Under the pieces are notes generated by a model. That model was not told the DNA's origin and searched no databases. It was given only the letters and a program-made list of their open reading frames with translations. Both the position numbers and the translations under genes were made by a program. Of a stretch of 64,000 nt of DNA, positions 47,226-59,249 are shown in pieces. Within the stretch, counting starts at the first letter, position 1, and every line of letters begins with the position of its first letter. Origin of the DNA: Berberis thunbergii (lineage: Eukaryota > Streptophyta > Magnoliopsida > Ranunculales > Berberidaceae); the NCBI GenBank assembly GCA_003290165.1, contig QNQO01000527.1:62001-126000 (forward strand), given 5' to 3'.

Positions 47226-48169
47226 GTGATATCACCCTTCCTTACTGTCTCGAAAGATGGTATCCACAACTTCTCGATAATGGAAACAACGTTGAGCCCT
47301 CGAACGCTTGAACTGACGGAGGGTCGCCAGCTCCGGCGGCACTGGCACAACAAGGGAATAACCTCGAACCCCGCATCGATAGCAGCCACGATGGACCTTA
47401 AGGTGGATCTACTGTCAACCCAGGTGCAGCAAATGGTTCGAGCGGTGGAGATACTCACTCAGAGGAACCCTCTTCCCGCCAAAGGAGACAAGGAGCCTCA
47501 AAGAGCCCCGTCCCCAGAAGACACTAGACAACACGTTCAGGAAAGCCACTTTGCCCCTGTTGGCTCTCAATGCACCAAGGGCTAAGGAACAACCAACGGA
47601 ATCCGACATCTAGGGACAACAAACTTGCCTCGTAGAACCCCCCGGCTTGGGGCTTCCAATCCAGATGTGCTATATTATTTCACTGTCCCCCCATTCATGG
47701 ATCACATCATGTACGAGCCAGTGGTGAAGAAATTCAACCCGCCAAAGTTGGAGTTTTATGACGAGACAACAAACTCGTCCGACCACTTACGCCACTTCCA
47801 TCCTGTAATGGCGTTCAAAAAAGGGTCTAAAATGTAATGTGTTACTCATTCCCACCAGCATGAAGAAGTTAGCGCTGACTTAGTTCCACAGCCTCCCTCC
47901 GAAGTCCATTGACTCATTTCGAATGCTGGTAAAAGTGTTTCTCAACCGCTTTGTCGACAACTAATGAATCAGGAAGGTCCCGCATTATCTGCTCACCCTC
48001 AAACAGAAGCCAAACGAGACAATGAGGGAGTACATCACATACTTCAATGATGAGTTAACTCTCATTAACAACTGCAACAATGACACCTTAGTCACAGCCT
48101 TCACATCGGGTCTGAGGAGAGGCAAGTTCTACGACTTCTTGCGAGGATCGACAAGTGCAATATGCACGT
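47226..48169 (+). pseudogene. Gag remnant of gypsy element A
   Basis: Degenerate frames encode an N-terminal Gln/Arg-rich region (47226-47585), VPPFMDHIMYEPVVKKFNPP and LEFYDETTNSSDHLRHFH (about 47690-47810), then MREYITYFNDELTLINNCNN (48022 on). These are the conserved blocks of Retrotrans_gag (FDG/DH--HF-- and R-ETL-EY---F). Several stops and frame changes break it, and it is cut at 48169 by element B. Confidence 0.7.
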
Positions 48170-48893
48170 TGATGATACACCAAAACGCCCTCTCTCCTAC
48201 ATTGTACATGTGTCATGTTGATCTCAAGGAATGATAGGCCCAAGCATTAGCCCAACACTGATCCGACCCAAGCAGTTTCAAACCCGCATTGTGTAGTCCG
48301 CCAGATAGACCCAAATTGCTACGGCCTACTAACCCCACTCGTCTCACAAACATCCCCAATGCTCGTAAAACCTATTAAGGAAACTATCTCCGAAATCATC
48401 TTCGGACAGGCAAGCCAGCAACACCTTATTTCTAACTAGTAAGTAAATACCAAAGTATACGTCGTACATGGAAACTTTCAGTAATGGACAACATTCCAAT
48501 TGGGAACTATCTCCTGCCTATCTAGAAGCACGAGTCTAACATGGAAACTACAGCACACCACCTAATTAGATAACGATTTCCAAAAATATTTCCTTCCCTA
48601 AACTACAACACCTATGGTCTGGTCGAACTAGAACTCCAACACTATAAATAAGACACGAGGTTGGTGAACAAAGGTACGTTACAAATTCCCTATTTACAGC
48701 ATTAAAGCTTCCTAAGATCCATGTCTTACTTTAGCATCGGAGTGCCATTGGCCACAACATCGGTGGTCTGTGGCTCACGTGCGTTCCTTGTGTAGGTCAG
48801 CAAGTCATGGTCAAGCAGGGAGTGAAAATTAACTGCATCAGTCTGCAATCATCTTATATACAGCAGATTTTGCTAACGACGAAGATACTCAAA

Positions 48894-49509
48894 TCCATGA
48901 AGCAGAAGTTGGATGATACATTAAAAACATACGTCACACACTTCAATAACGATTTGACTTTTGTCAACATCTGCAACGACACAACAGCCATCGTAGTCTT
49001 CACCATCGGTCTGATGGACGACAAGTTCTACAATTTGCTAACTTTAGACCCCCCCCACCCTCAACAAATATGATAGACTTGGTAAAAAAAAAGCACAGAG
49101 TTACATCACTCTGGATGAGGAGCGGATCACCAGGAAAAAGGTTGAATCTGAGGAGAAACCCTTCGTCCCTTCCGACGAGAGACTAAGAGACGTATCGACA
49201 AGCACGATACAAATCCTCCATGGGGCACATTTCAAGTCTGAACATTCAAACAGGTCCAGAAAAAGATCCCTCGGGGAGATGAGGGTCTGAGCGATATGCG
49301 GTGATCGACAGATGCCACACGCTTGGAACCACAATCCTCTGATATCACTAGCCTTTACTGACAAAGACCTCTGGGGTGTCCAGCTTCCGCATAATAACGC
49401 TCTGGTAATCATGATCTCCCTAGCAAACTGGGAAGTAACGAGATCCTTGGTAGACACGGGGAACTCATTGAACGTCCTAAAGGAAGAGGTCCTAACTCCT
49501 GATAGTTGA
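48894..49509 (+). pseudogene. Gag and protease remnants of gypsy element B
   Basis: SMKQKLDDTLKTYVTHFNND (about 48894-48960) is gag, homologous to the copies near 20690 (minus) and 48010. Downstream, NPLISLAFTDKDLWGVQLPH NNALVIMISLANWEV (in two parts) and LVDTGNS (about 49450) are the start of the aspartic protease with its DTG motif. The piece ends at a stop at 49509, and the following ~1 kb is too degraded to name. Confidence 0.65.
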
Positions 49510-50724
49510 CCGATGGTTGATTTCGAGCAACGAAAAGTGTTTCCCAATGGGAAAGATTACAAACTACAAACATCCAAATCTGATGCGATGTATAGTAAAG
49601 ATTTTCTTAAGTAGTCCGACTTCATAAGAAGACTCAGAAGTGATAACAAAGGTATCTCGGGTAAACTACGGTGCCCTCTAAGAGTTTCGCTTTGCGATTT
49701 CTTCAAAGAAGATGATCCACGGGCAATAGCACATGTACAAAAGGAAGTATGAAAGAGCACACTCAATTCAATACTTTGTCAAACCCACTTTCAAGGATTA
49801 CCCGATCGAGGTGGTACATAATCAACAACCAGAGGCCCCGCGACACGCCGACCGAAGCTACAGCCGACTCACACGCTTGATCCGTCGAACTAGATGAACT
49901 TGGGACAAGTATCAGGTTGAAACAAATCGAGTGCACCCTCCCATTAAGGATTGAGAGGGGTGTCCAGAAGACAATGGCCCACTCAAACAAGCCATGTCCA
50001 ACTTCACTCCGCCCCGCAACTCCGAGTTCCACAATGCGTCAAGGCCAGCTAAGAATGGAGGAAAGCAACCGCTCCAAGGTTGGATGCTGGTGTTATCTCA
50101 GAAATTATGCGGTTCTCAATACGAGAAGAAATTACAAGGTCTCAGTGAACAAATCGGGTGCTCACCCACAGAAGGTGACCACGCATAATAGCAAGTTTTA
50201 TCAAGACTCATCAGCGTAAATGTCAGAATATTCGAAGACTCTAGTGGAGGAGATCTTCCTTTAGCCTTGGAAAACCCAAAACATATTCTTTGAGTAAGAG
50301 CGTCTGAAAAGTGCACTCTGTAGAAGATAATGCCTACAACAGTGAAGGAACACCATTATATAGACATAGTGGCTCACCGAATAGGCGCATCAACATTAAA
50401 TACCGTATGAAAAATGATGAGGCGACGGTTCCCAAGGACACCGCGCCGATCCATGTTCAATCAATTAATGATATGCTGCACACAACCCCATTAATTACGG
50501 GGAGTAACCGATACTTTGCCGTCATGCAATCTACGTTAACGTACACGAGGCATCACGATCCTGCGACAGGATCCAGGTCTTTTATATGGGCCCATCCACT
50601 CAGTCTACTATCCGAGCAACACTCTACCACGTGCGCTGACGCAAGAAGTAGAGGCCCTACTCACTCTTGACACACAGAGCACACCTATATATCACTAGTT
50701 GATTTAAGGTTCGCACGCCCGTAT

Positions 50725-51420
50725 TAGGCAGAGCCCCAACCTAGCCAGGCAAGCTTAGTCAGTTTCAACTGATGACAACGACTTCTAATTCACCCCGACA
50801 CCTAGTTCGCCACACTCAACTGTCGATGGCTTAGGAAGTGGGAGTCTAATTAGCGCTGTTACGCCCGATGACGATGACTTGCCATGAACCATCACCCCCT
50901 CAGTAGACGATGGTCGCCAAACCTGATCAGGTAAGCCTAGTCAGTGACAACTGACAACAACAACTTCTGATCAACTCCCAGACCTTTAGTCCGCTCCACG
51001 CGAATGTAGATGGTTTGGAAGGTGGGAGCCTAGTTAGTTCTGACTAATGACGATGGCTTGCCATGGGACCACTACTCTTCTACAGACCATGGTCACCGAA
51101 TTTCCAACTCCCAGACACGTAGTTCGCTCCGCGCGGGTGTAAATGGTTTGGAAGGTGGGAGCCTAGTCAGTTCCGACTAATGTCGACAGCTAGCAATGAA
51201 ACTACTGCTCTTCTATAAACAATGGTCACCGAATGTTTTCGTCCCAAACTTGTAGCCTGTTCTGCACGGGTGTAGATGGTTTAGAAGGTGGGAGCATATT
51301 CAGCCTCAACTGATGTCAACGGCTTGCCACACGATCACTACTCTTTCTCAAGATAGTAGTTGTCGAATTTCATCACAGCTCAAACAATGTCTTTATGCCC
51401 ACATAGCTAACATCCCATTA
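50725..51420 (+). repeat. Tandem repeats (130-180 bp units) in gypsy element B
   Basis: Four to five units share TAGTCAGTTNNNACTGATG, GACNACGACTTNCC and GGTTTGGAAGGTGGGAGCCT blocks, spaced about 181, 93, 130 and 137 bp. A block with the same AGTCAGTTTCGACTGATGAC motif is in element A at 55500-55900. 3' untranslated tandem repeats of this kind are known in Tat/Ogre elements. Confidence 0.75.
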
Positions 51421-52071
51421 CCAGCGTTGGCCACTTAAGCCGACTAAAAAACCAACCCGCTAAGCACGGACGATTGTTGCACGGGATACCATCTCAAGCT
51501 TATGAAACTTGACTTTGGCCAAGCGCTCTTGCTCAACTACAGATGACAACGCATGTGCTTGACTACAACAGTTCATTCATGCAAACGACCGCAATCAACG
51601 GTCAGATGCATAACTTGAGCCTGCAACGGCTTACCCCAAAAATGAGCTACAGCCTGGGTAGAGTAACCCACTGCCAAACCATCCATAGAATATTTATTAA
51701 TGGACATAACCACATGATAGCAACTCTGAGACCTCACAGAAGAACATGTCAGAATCATTCGCGGCATAAACGGTCGAACCCTCAATGGTAGACAAACCAC
51801 TCAACTCCCAGCTAACCAACGGGACTTACGTCAAAATAAAACGACAAGGAAAAATGGAAAGCGTGCAACAGGGAGATCGAGCAGAATACGGGTACAAAGC
51901 ATTCTTAAATAAACATGTTTTCATTAATAGTTGAAACAAAAGGTACAGATGTACATAATTTACTCCTCATCAAAAGGAGGTATGGTTACATGAGAAGTAA
52001 GCTTAACAGGAAAAGAAGTAGGAGTTGCTTCCGCGTGAGCTTGAGTGTCATGATCCAGATTGCCCTTTTTT

Positions 52072-54426
52072 TTACAACTCATAGATCACTCCAAAGTTTA
52101 CAAAGGACACATTCTTGTAATAAACAAGGTCCCAATTCAGATGCTCTTCTTTCATCAGCACCAATAGTTCTAACATCCCATGCATAAGCCTACTGAATTC
52201 GCACGTGCCTTGTGCGTTGAGAAGTTCTTCCTCGCGCGCCTTTACTTCAACAAGTTCATGTTCCAGCAGCTTCTGCTTGCCTATCAGCGCATTAGTCTGA
52301 GACTGCTTAATAATTAGACTACAATTAATTGCACTAAGTTCATGTTGCTCTAGAAGAAGGTTGTCCCTAACTTCCCTTGTTTCCTGAGCGTTGAATTCCA
52401 CATCGGCCTCTAACTGTTGTCTCTGGACAATCCACTTGGAATCCTTCATGGTATTTTCCTCAACAAGAAACTGCAATTCAAAGAGCATCTTAGCCGCACC
52501 TTCTTGCACAACTTCTAGATCATGGCGGATCAAGTTCAGCTATTCTCTGGATCTATCCCTTGTAGACACCGCCTCTACTAAATCAGACTCTAGGGCTTCC
52601 AAATGAACCCTCTGGGTCTCAGCATCAGTGGCTGATTGTTCCAACTCCTCTCTTCAATATGCTTTCTCAGCGATTCAACCTCAAATTGCGTCAGAATACA
52701 ACTTCTTCATATTTGAGAAGACACGCTCCATTGTGTACACCCTCTTACTAGCCGCCTCAACTTTCATCCCAGGGACGACTACTTGGCTCAGATGTGACAT
52801 CCCCAACATAAGATGTTTCAGCCCCTTATCCATACGCTCCACCAGTGCATCCTTCTCGGGCTTCAGAGCACAGTTCGTCAGCTAGCTATAATGTCTGCTT
52901 ATATCTTCCCCAAAGCATAATAAATGTCAACCTCTTGGTGCTAGGTCTGGTTGCTCATTTTCACTACGTTCGGAGTGAACAAACTGATCTGTGTGTCTGG
53001 ATGAAGCTCTTTCGGATGCAGAATTACACCAGTACTGCCCTTTGTAGTCTGCACCGCACCTAGGCCCTTATCCACAACTTTCCATTTATTACCAGCAGCC
53101 GAACATTTGTTGTGAGCCAACTCAGTTGAATCCTAATGGAGAGAAGGAAGCGAATCGTCTAGTGGACCCTCCATTACCTTGATGTATGGCCTAGAGTGAG
53201 ATGGAGGGCAATGCAGACTATAAGAGGGACGGTCCATACTGCAACAACACCTGTCAAACGATCCACCAGCAGTCGTCTGACCTTCGAGGCCATAGGAAAA
53301 TCTTCATCAGAGCTTCCAGTAAAACAGGTCTAGATTGGTCAACACTAGTAGAAGCAGCCACAGCAGCCAACATCAGCTTCTTATTCAAAACTTCAGCTTG
53401 CTCGGTACTCAACTTTGACACATCATCAACCCCTGCTAACGGCAGCTGGTCCTTCTCCAAGCCAGATGCTACAACCTCTGCCTCAGCGGACAGGTCAGAA
53501 TCACGCTCCTCCCTCAACTAAGTGGGCCGTTTGGAAGCCAGCGCGAGACCTCTTCAAGCCTATGAATGTGGCAAGCGTCTCTGAGAGCCCGTTATTGTCT
53601 GGAAGGGTGAGAGCCTTATCTTTAAAGGCCTTCCTCTTATGGGAATGGGCTCGACCTTCGGATTTAACTTTTGGCACCCTGAAAATAGTGGGAACCACGT
53701 GCTAGTGAGCCCACAACCCGCTGCGACTAAAATTGGAAGGGCATATAATTTTCTTCACACTCATTCGAGGCATGTAACGGAATGCCTTCGTAACAACTTC
53801 CTTATCCAAAAATAAATGAGTAGTGGGGAACCTCCCTACAAAGAACACACACAACGATCAGTATACAATCAGCACAATGGAATCGAAGGGAAAAATTATA
53901 CTTATGAAGTGGAGGACCATTGAACTCTAAGTACTTCGAATCCGAATGAGCCAAGAAGTAGAACTTCTGCCAGGATAAAGTTATCTGGCAGTTTCCCAAA
54001 GCAAGTCGGCGACTTCATCTTAAACAAGGCATGATCATTCAGCCGAGGGAGAGTCAGTAAGTGAATCACCCTCGGAGTCACGTGGACACCAGTATCCTTT
54101 GCCCTGATCAGTATAAGAAGAATAGTTTTGTACCCATTCGGTACCAACAGAGTAGGAGGGATTCCAAGAAATTCCAGAAAGCCTCAAATCCCATCAAGCA
54201 CAGGAAAATGGACACCAGTTTGAAGCATGTCACAGTGTAAACAGACGAATCCTTCTGAAGGAAACATTGGCATATGATCATTACTCAAAGTGTAGAGTGG
54301 CAGGTCTTTAGGGACCCCATATGTCATTCAAATCATAGCCAAGCTTGATTCAGAATCCGACCTATCTTTGAAGAAATGAAGGCCCTTGGCAAGAAGCTCA
54401 TTGTCAAGGTGATTTTGGCAAGCCAT
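52072..54426 (-). pseudogene. Antisense 'putative gypsy-type transposon' gene (Transposase_28-like) of element B
   Basis: Read on the minus strand, the ATG at 54426 opens MACQNHLDNELLAKG. It continues through a domain with GFVCLHCDMLQTGVHFPV, then LVPNGYKTILLILIRAKDTG, LNDHALFKMKSPTCFGKLPD and WQKFYFLAHSDSKYL, ending near 53810. A basic linker follows (KSEGRAHSHKRKAF, about 53640), and then a long coiled coil (52072-52533, Glu/Leu-rich heptads). This order matches plant 'putative gypsy type transposon' proteins (Pfam Transposase_28). Function is unknown. In-frame stops, for example near 54325 and 54155, make it a pseudogene here. The start codon lies about 260 bp from the 3' LTR, reading away from it. 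Confidence 0.65.
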
Positions 54427-54688
54427 GAAAAAAGTGAATAAGCTTTCAATCAAAAGCTGAACAGTATGGAGTATCTAAAAATGAAGAAATAGAAGAGTCA
54501 ATCTCTGCAGAAAGGGAAATCTAAATAGGGATTGATTTCCCGCCTTTGTCCACTGAATTGATGCATGCTTAATTAATGGAGTGTGTTGCTCAAGTAACGG
54601 TTTAGACTCAATCATCATGAGCGGCGTATATTTTCAAGAAGTGACTTAGTGAACCGATACGATGGCCTACTAACTCGGGGTGAGCAGC

Positions 54689-55361
54689 TGATGATACATC
54701 GAAACGTCATCTCTCCTATACCATACACGTGTCATGACGATCTCAATGAATAACAGGCCACATTGTCAGCCCAACACTGATCTAGCCCAAGCGGTTTCAA
54801 GCTCGCATTGCGCAATCTACCAGACAGACTCAAATTACTACAACCTACGAAGCCTACTTGTCTCATAGCTATCCCCAATACTTGTAAGACCTATTAAGGC
54901 AAATATCTTGAGGACCAACTTCTAACATGCAAGCCTGCATCACCTTATTTCCATCTAGGAAGTAAATAGCAGAATATATGTTGTACATGGAAACTTTCAT
55001 CTATAGACAACACTCCAATTGGGAACTATATCTCGCGTATCTAGGAGCATGGGTCTAATAGGGAAACTTCCCTCCATAGCACAACTCCTAATTAGATAAC
55101 AATTTGATGATCTCACTCCCTAAACTACGCCACCGATGGCCTGGTCAAACCAGGACTCCAGCATTATAAATAAGACATGAGGTTGGTGAACAACGATATT
55201 CTACAAATTCCCTATTTACAAATTAAGCGTTCCTTAGATCCTTGTCTAACTTTAGCATCGGAGTGTCATCGTCCACCACAACGGTGGCCCGTGGCTCAAA
55301 TGCGTTCCTTGTGCAGGTTAGCAGGTCAAGGTTAAGCAAGAAGTGAAAATTTACTTTATCA
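54689..55361 (+). repeat. Right LTR of gypsy element B
   Basis: 673 bp, alignable to 48170-48840 throughout (for example CATTATAAATAAGACATGAGG). The preceding AACTCGGGGTGAGCAGC is its PPT. Confidence 0.88.
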
Positions 55362-55900
55362 CATGTATTCAAAGCCTGATCGCATTACTAACGTTCGTGG
55401 ACAAGGATCTCTAAGGCGCTCATTCTTCTCCCAATGACGCCCTAGTCATCATTTTCAACGCCTGATTACAATGAATTGCTAAGGATCACTGTCCAACTAC
55501 AGACAATGATCATCGAACCTGATCAAAGCTTAGTCAGTTTCGACTGATGACGATAGCTTTTTGTCTGCTCTAAGACCATAGTCCGCCAAACACAGATGAA
55601 GATGACTTAGAAAATGGGACTCTAGTCAGCGCTCTCAATGCCTGATCACGATGACTTGCCAGGGATCATTGTCTAACCACAGACAATGATCACCGAACCC
55701 GACCTAAGTTTAGTCAGTTAGTACTGATGACGATAAATTTTGGTACGACCACAAGCCCAATCCACCAGAAGCGGATAAAGACGATTTGAGAGCCCAATCA
55801 GAGCTCGTGAAGCTTAACTCGAATGACTCACAAGGATCACCATCCGACACTTGCAGTGATGTACACACTTGACCACAGTCTAGTCAGATCGCTTATACTA
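55362..55900 (+). repeat. Element A remnant: protease start and ~185-bp tandem repeats
   Basis: The first ~110 bp after element B encode TFVDKDL and NDALVIIFNA, the same protease-region motif as element B at 49330-49430. Element A therefore lacks most of gag 3' of 48169 and the zinc-finger part. From about 55495, two copies of a ~185-bp repeat (CTTAGTCAGTTTCGACTGAT onward) follow. Confidence 0.6.
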
Positions 55901-56400
55901 GCAACAACAAATGTTGGTCTGATCTAATGCCTGGTTCGGGAAGGGCAGATAACAATGGCGGATTAAAGGGCAGATTATGGCCTGGTCCAAATGATCTATT
56001 GCCAGCCAAGATTATCCCCTCGTATAAAGTGTAGCCAACTTACAAGGCTTGGTTGATACAACTTCTTGATCTATAAAGAGTATAGACCGAGATTGCTTGA
56101 ACTATTGCAATATAAGTGGTTAGAACTCTTATCAGCAAATCAACCCTACGGTTTTTTGACTCAGCGAAATGTCTTGTCTAAAGGCTAACACCACGATAAG
56201 ATAAAGCAGAAAAAAGATAACAAGAAAAGTCAAAGAATACACAAGTGCAAAGTACTACTCAAAGTATCATATTTCATTTAACAATCAAAGAAATAAAGAG
56301 TTTACTCCTCATCAAAAGAAGGTTCATATATAGTGGAGACTAACATGGTAGGAAAAATAGCAAGGGATAAGTTTGCACGCACTGCTGCTCGGGCACCCTA
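55901..56400. other. No gene seen (element A interior)
   Basis: Anonymous sequence between the tandem repeats and the end of the antisense gene. TTTACTCCTCATCAAAAG near 56300 is also present in element B near 51958, so it belongs to the shared antisense 3' end. Confidence 0.5.
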
Positions 56401-58244
56401 ATCCGGGTCATCCTCTCCTATTACAGAGAGGTGTCTTTTGCAAAGTTTAGATAAAAGGCATTGAAATCAGCATCAGCCTCCAGCTGCTAACATCGGACAT
56501 TCCACTCAGACTCCTTGAAATTTTCCGTAGTTAGAGCATGCAGCACACCCTGCGTCTTGGTTGCAGTCTCCCGAGCAAGTTGTAAGTCACAACAAACATG
56601 ATTCAATTCTTCCTCAGACATGTCCCTCGCGGACATTGCCTTTGCTAAATCGAACTCAAGTGTTCTCCCAGCGTATCACTTCAGGTGTCGGAGCACAATT
56701 CTCCAACCAGTCGTTCCATCTACTAATATGCTTCTTGGAGGCATAAGAAATATCAAACTCCTAGTGCTAGGCTTGGTTACTCATCTTTACCACATCCGAG
56801 GCGAATAGACTAATTTGTGCATCCGGATGGAGGTCTTCTGGAATTGGAATCACGGTAGCACCGCCCTTCAAAGTCTTCACCGCATCAAGAGCCTCATCCA
56901 TAGTTTTCCCGTGACTCACAACGATTAACTCTCTCTCATGAGCCTGATCGGAAGCAGTTGATAGGGAAGAAGAAGGTGAATTATCTCTAGAACCCATCAT
57001 CACCTCAATTTGAGATCTAGATCGAGACAGAGGACAATATGGGTGATGTGGAAGGGACTTTTCACCATAAGGACGTCACACGACTCTTTAGCAAGCTTAG
57101 AATACTCTTGATCCAAGGAGAGGTTATACTCAAAATCCTCCAATGAAAAAGGATGAGTCTAACCCACATCGAACGAAGCTGTCATACCCGCCTACAGCAA
57201 CGGGTTGTTCATAACATTCACCTGCTTAGTGCTCAGTTTTGTTGCATCTTCAACCCCTGCCATTTATGCTTTCTCCAAGTCGAGAAGGGAAGTAGGGGCC
57301 TTTTGCCCGAGCATCATGCCCCTCGGGGACAACAACTTTCGCACCAGCGGACGAATCAAGATCTTGCCCCACAACTCTGTGTCCCCCTCTGAAGGGGCCA
57401 AATGCTTAGGAATGGGCTTAGGCGCAGTGCGAGGCTTATTTGAATGCATAGAAGAAGAAAGTGTCTCATTCAATTTCGCCCTCCTTGACGGGCTAGGAAT
57501 CTTAATCTTCGGAAACTTTCTCTTATTTGAAGAAGGTTTGCCTTCAGACTTCAGTTTTGAAACTCTAGAAAGAGTGGGAGCCTCAAGCCGATAAGTTGAC
57601 AACCTGCTGCACTTGATGTTAAAGGGCTGGAGGACATCATCCACCTCATCCAAGGCATGTCCCAAAATTTATCCATGGTTGTTTCGTTTTCAGTAAAAAG
57701 GGGCGTCGTTGGAAATTTTCTTACATAAAGCACGTATAACAATTCAATGCAATCAACACAAGTGAGATCAGGAATAGAAATAAGACTTACTTAGTTGCCT
57801 GAACTCCCGCTCGGTTGGACAACCATCAAGCTCAAAATATTTCGCGTCCATAGAAGTCAAGAAACAATACTTCTGCCAGATCTTGAAATCATTAGGCAGA
57901 TTGCCAAAACAAGCAGGTAATGCCTACACACACATCATACTCATTTATCCACGGCGATGTGAGTAATTGGAGCACCCTCGGAGATACTTGGACACCAATG
58001 TCATTTGCCCTAATCAGAATGGTGATCACTGTTTGATACACGTTTGGCACCTGCTGAGTGGGCGAAATGTTGAGGTACAGAAGCTCCAAATTTCCTTGAT
58101 GACAAGAAAACGGAGGACCGATTGAATCATATCTCGGTGCAAGAAGATAAATCCCTCTAGATTCGACTCAAAGATCGACATATCCTCGAAAAACTTACGG
58201 CCTTTAGCAAACAGTTCATTAGAAAATTGATTCTGGCCTGCCAT
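56400..58244 (-). pseudogene. Antisense Transposase_28-like gene of element A
   Basis: The homologue of 52072-54426. On the minus strand the ATG at 58244 opens MAGQNQFSNELFAKGRKFFE, then EGFIFLHRDMIQSVLRFLVI. PNVYQTVITILIRANDIGVQ (about 58040) follows, and a basic Ser/Lys-rich linker (57264-57600, KSEGKPSSNKRKFPKIKIPS). A diverged coiled-coil part lies at 56400-57003. The first ~70 codons are open, after which frame breaks occur. Both elements kept this gene in the same place while losing RT and integrase, so it was probably part of the family's normal structure. Confidence 0.62.
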
Positions 58245-58366
58245 GGAAGAACATACAAACTTTCATTTACGGAAGTTGAACAAAGCCGAAAGCGCAAATA
58301 ATGAAATGACAAAGTAGAGTCTCCGATATTGAAAGAGTAAAGGAGCTAAACTCTACAGGGAAAGGA

Positions 58367-58376
58367 ATTTATATAG
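58367..58376 (-). promoter_or_regulatory. TATA box of the antisense gene (element A)
   Basis: CTATATAAAT on the minus strand lies about 125 bp before the ATG at 58244. In element B the equivalent position (about 54517-54530) reads CCCTATTTAGATT, a weaker form. The location outside the 3' LTR suggests an internal promoter for antisense transcription. Confidence 0.5.
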
Positions 58377-58534
58377 AAAACATAATTCTCACCGTTTTTT
58401 AGCAGTCACACGACCAATTAGTGATGTGCACCGCTCGAGGAGATGATTCAAGCTCAACCATCATGACGGCCCAGTTCCCTCATGACATGACTTAGTGGAT
58501 TGATGAGCTAGCCCACTAACTCGAGGGGAGTAGC

Positions 58535-59205
58535 TGATCATACACCAAACTGTCCATTAATCTGCGCCGTACACGTATCATGATGATCTCGCCAACAGAA
58601 CAAAATGGGCTTGATCGTCCGCACAATTTGGCAAAGCCCAGACAACACTAAGCCCCTTTTGGCAGGGTCCTAGATGATGGTCCTAAACAACAACGCCCTA
58701 ATAAGCCCATACGTTACTTGTTCAAGCCTAATACTCGTAAGACCTAATAAGGCAAGTATTTGGGGGATCGATCTAAGACGGACAGACCAACAATACATTG
58801 ATTCCGACTAGAAAATAAATATTGGAGTATAAGTCGTGCGTGGAAACTCCCTTGCATGGACAACGCTCCAAAGGGGAAGAATCTCTCATAGATTTAAGAG
58901 CACAAGTTGTGTAGAGAAACTCTCCCACATGGACGACTCCTAATAGGAAAATTATCTCCGACAAGATATATTTCCCTAAACTACGTCACCAAAGGCCTAG
59001 CCGAACAAGGACTCTTGCATTATAAATAGGACGCATGGTTGATGAACAAAGGTATGCTACAAAACCCAATTTATAGCATTACGCCTTTCTCAAGCCTTGT
59101 CTGACTTAAGCATCAGAGTGTCATCTACCACCACAACGGTGTTTTTGGCTCACGTGTGTTTCCTGTGCAGGTCAAGGTCAAGGAGAACAAGATTCGACAC
59201 CATCA
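58535..59205 (+). repeat. Right LTR of gypsy element A
   Basis: 671 bp, ending CACCATCA before CTAGC. It matches the left LTR along its whole length. Confidence 0.88.
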
Positions 59206-59249
59206 CTAGCTATAGCCATTACAGATACGGATGAGTTTCAAGGACAATC

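Larger units (their letters stand above)
48170..55361 (+). mobile_element. Gypsy element B (same family), 7.2 kb, nested inside element A
   Basis: LTRs at 48170-48840 and 54689-55361 begin TGATGATACA and end in ACTNNATCA. The flanks CACGT (48165-48169) and CATGT (55362-55366) are a 5-bp duplication with one change. It landed in the gag of element A. The region after the left LTR lacks a recognisable PBS and begins within gag. It holds gag and protease remnants, a tandem-repeat block and an antisense gene, but no RT or integrase. Confidence 0.87.
46527..59205 (+). mobile_element. Gypsy element A (Tat/Ogre-like, non-autonomous), 12.7 kb, inserted in a LINE
   Basis: LTRs at 46527-47182 and 58535-59205 begin TGATNATACACCAAAC and end GATTCGACACCATCA. 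CTAGC flanks both ends (46522-46526, 59206-59210). After the left LTR comes TTTGGTGTCGTCCATGGGGA. The interior has gag remnants, the nested element B, a protease-region remnant, tandem repeats, and an antisense gene ending beside the 3' LTR. No RT, RNase H or integrase is present, so it relied on a partner for movement. The PPT CGAGGGGAGTAGC lies before the right LTR. Confidence 0.9.

Noticed and set aside
49101..49547. 148-codon minus-strand ORF
   Set aside because: It is the reverse of the protease region of gypsy element B, whose plus-strand frame carries the recognisable DTG motif.
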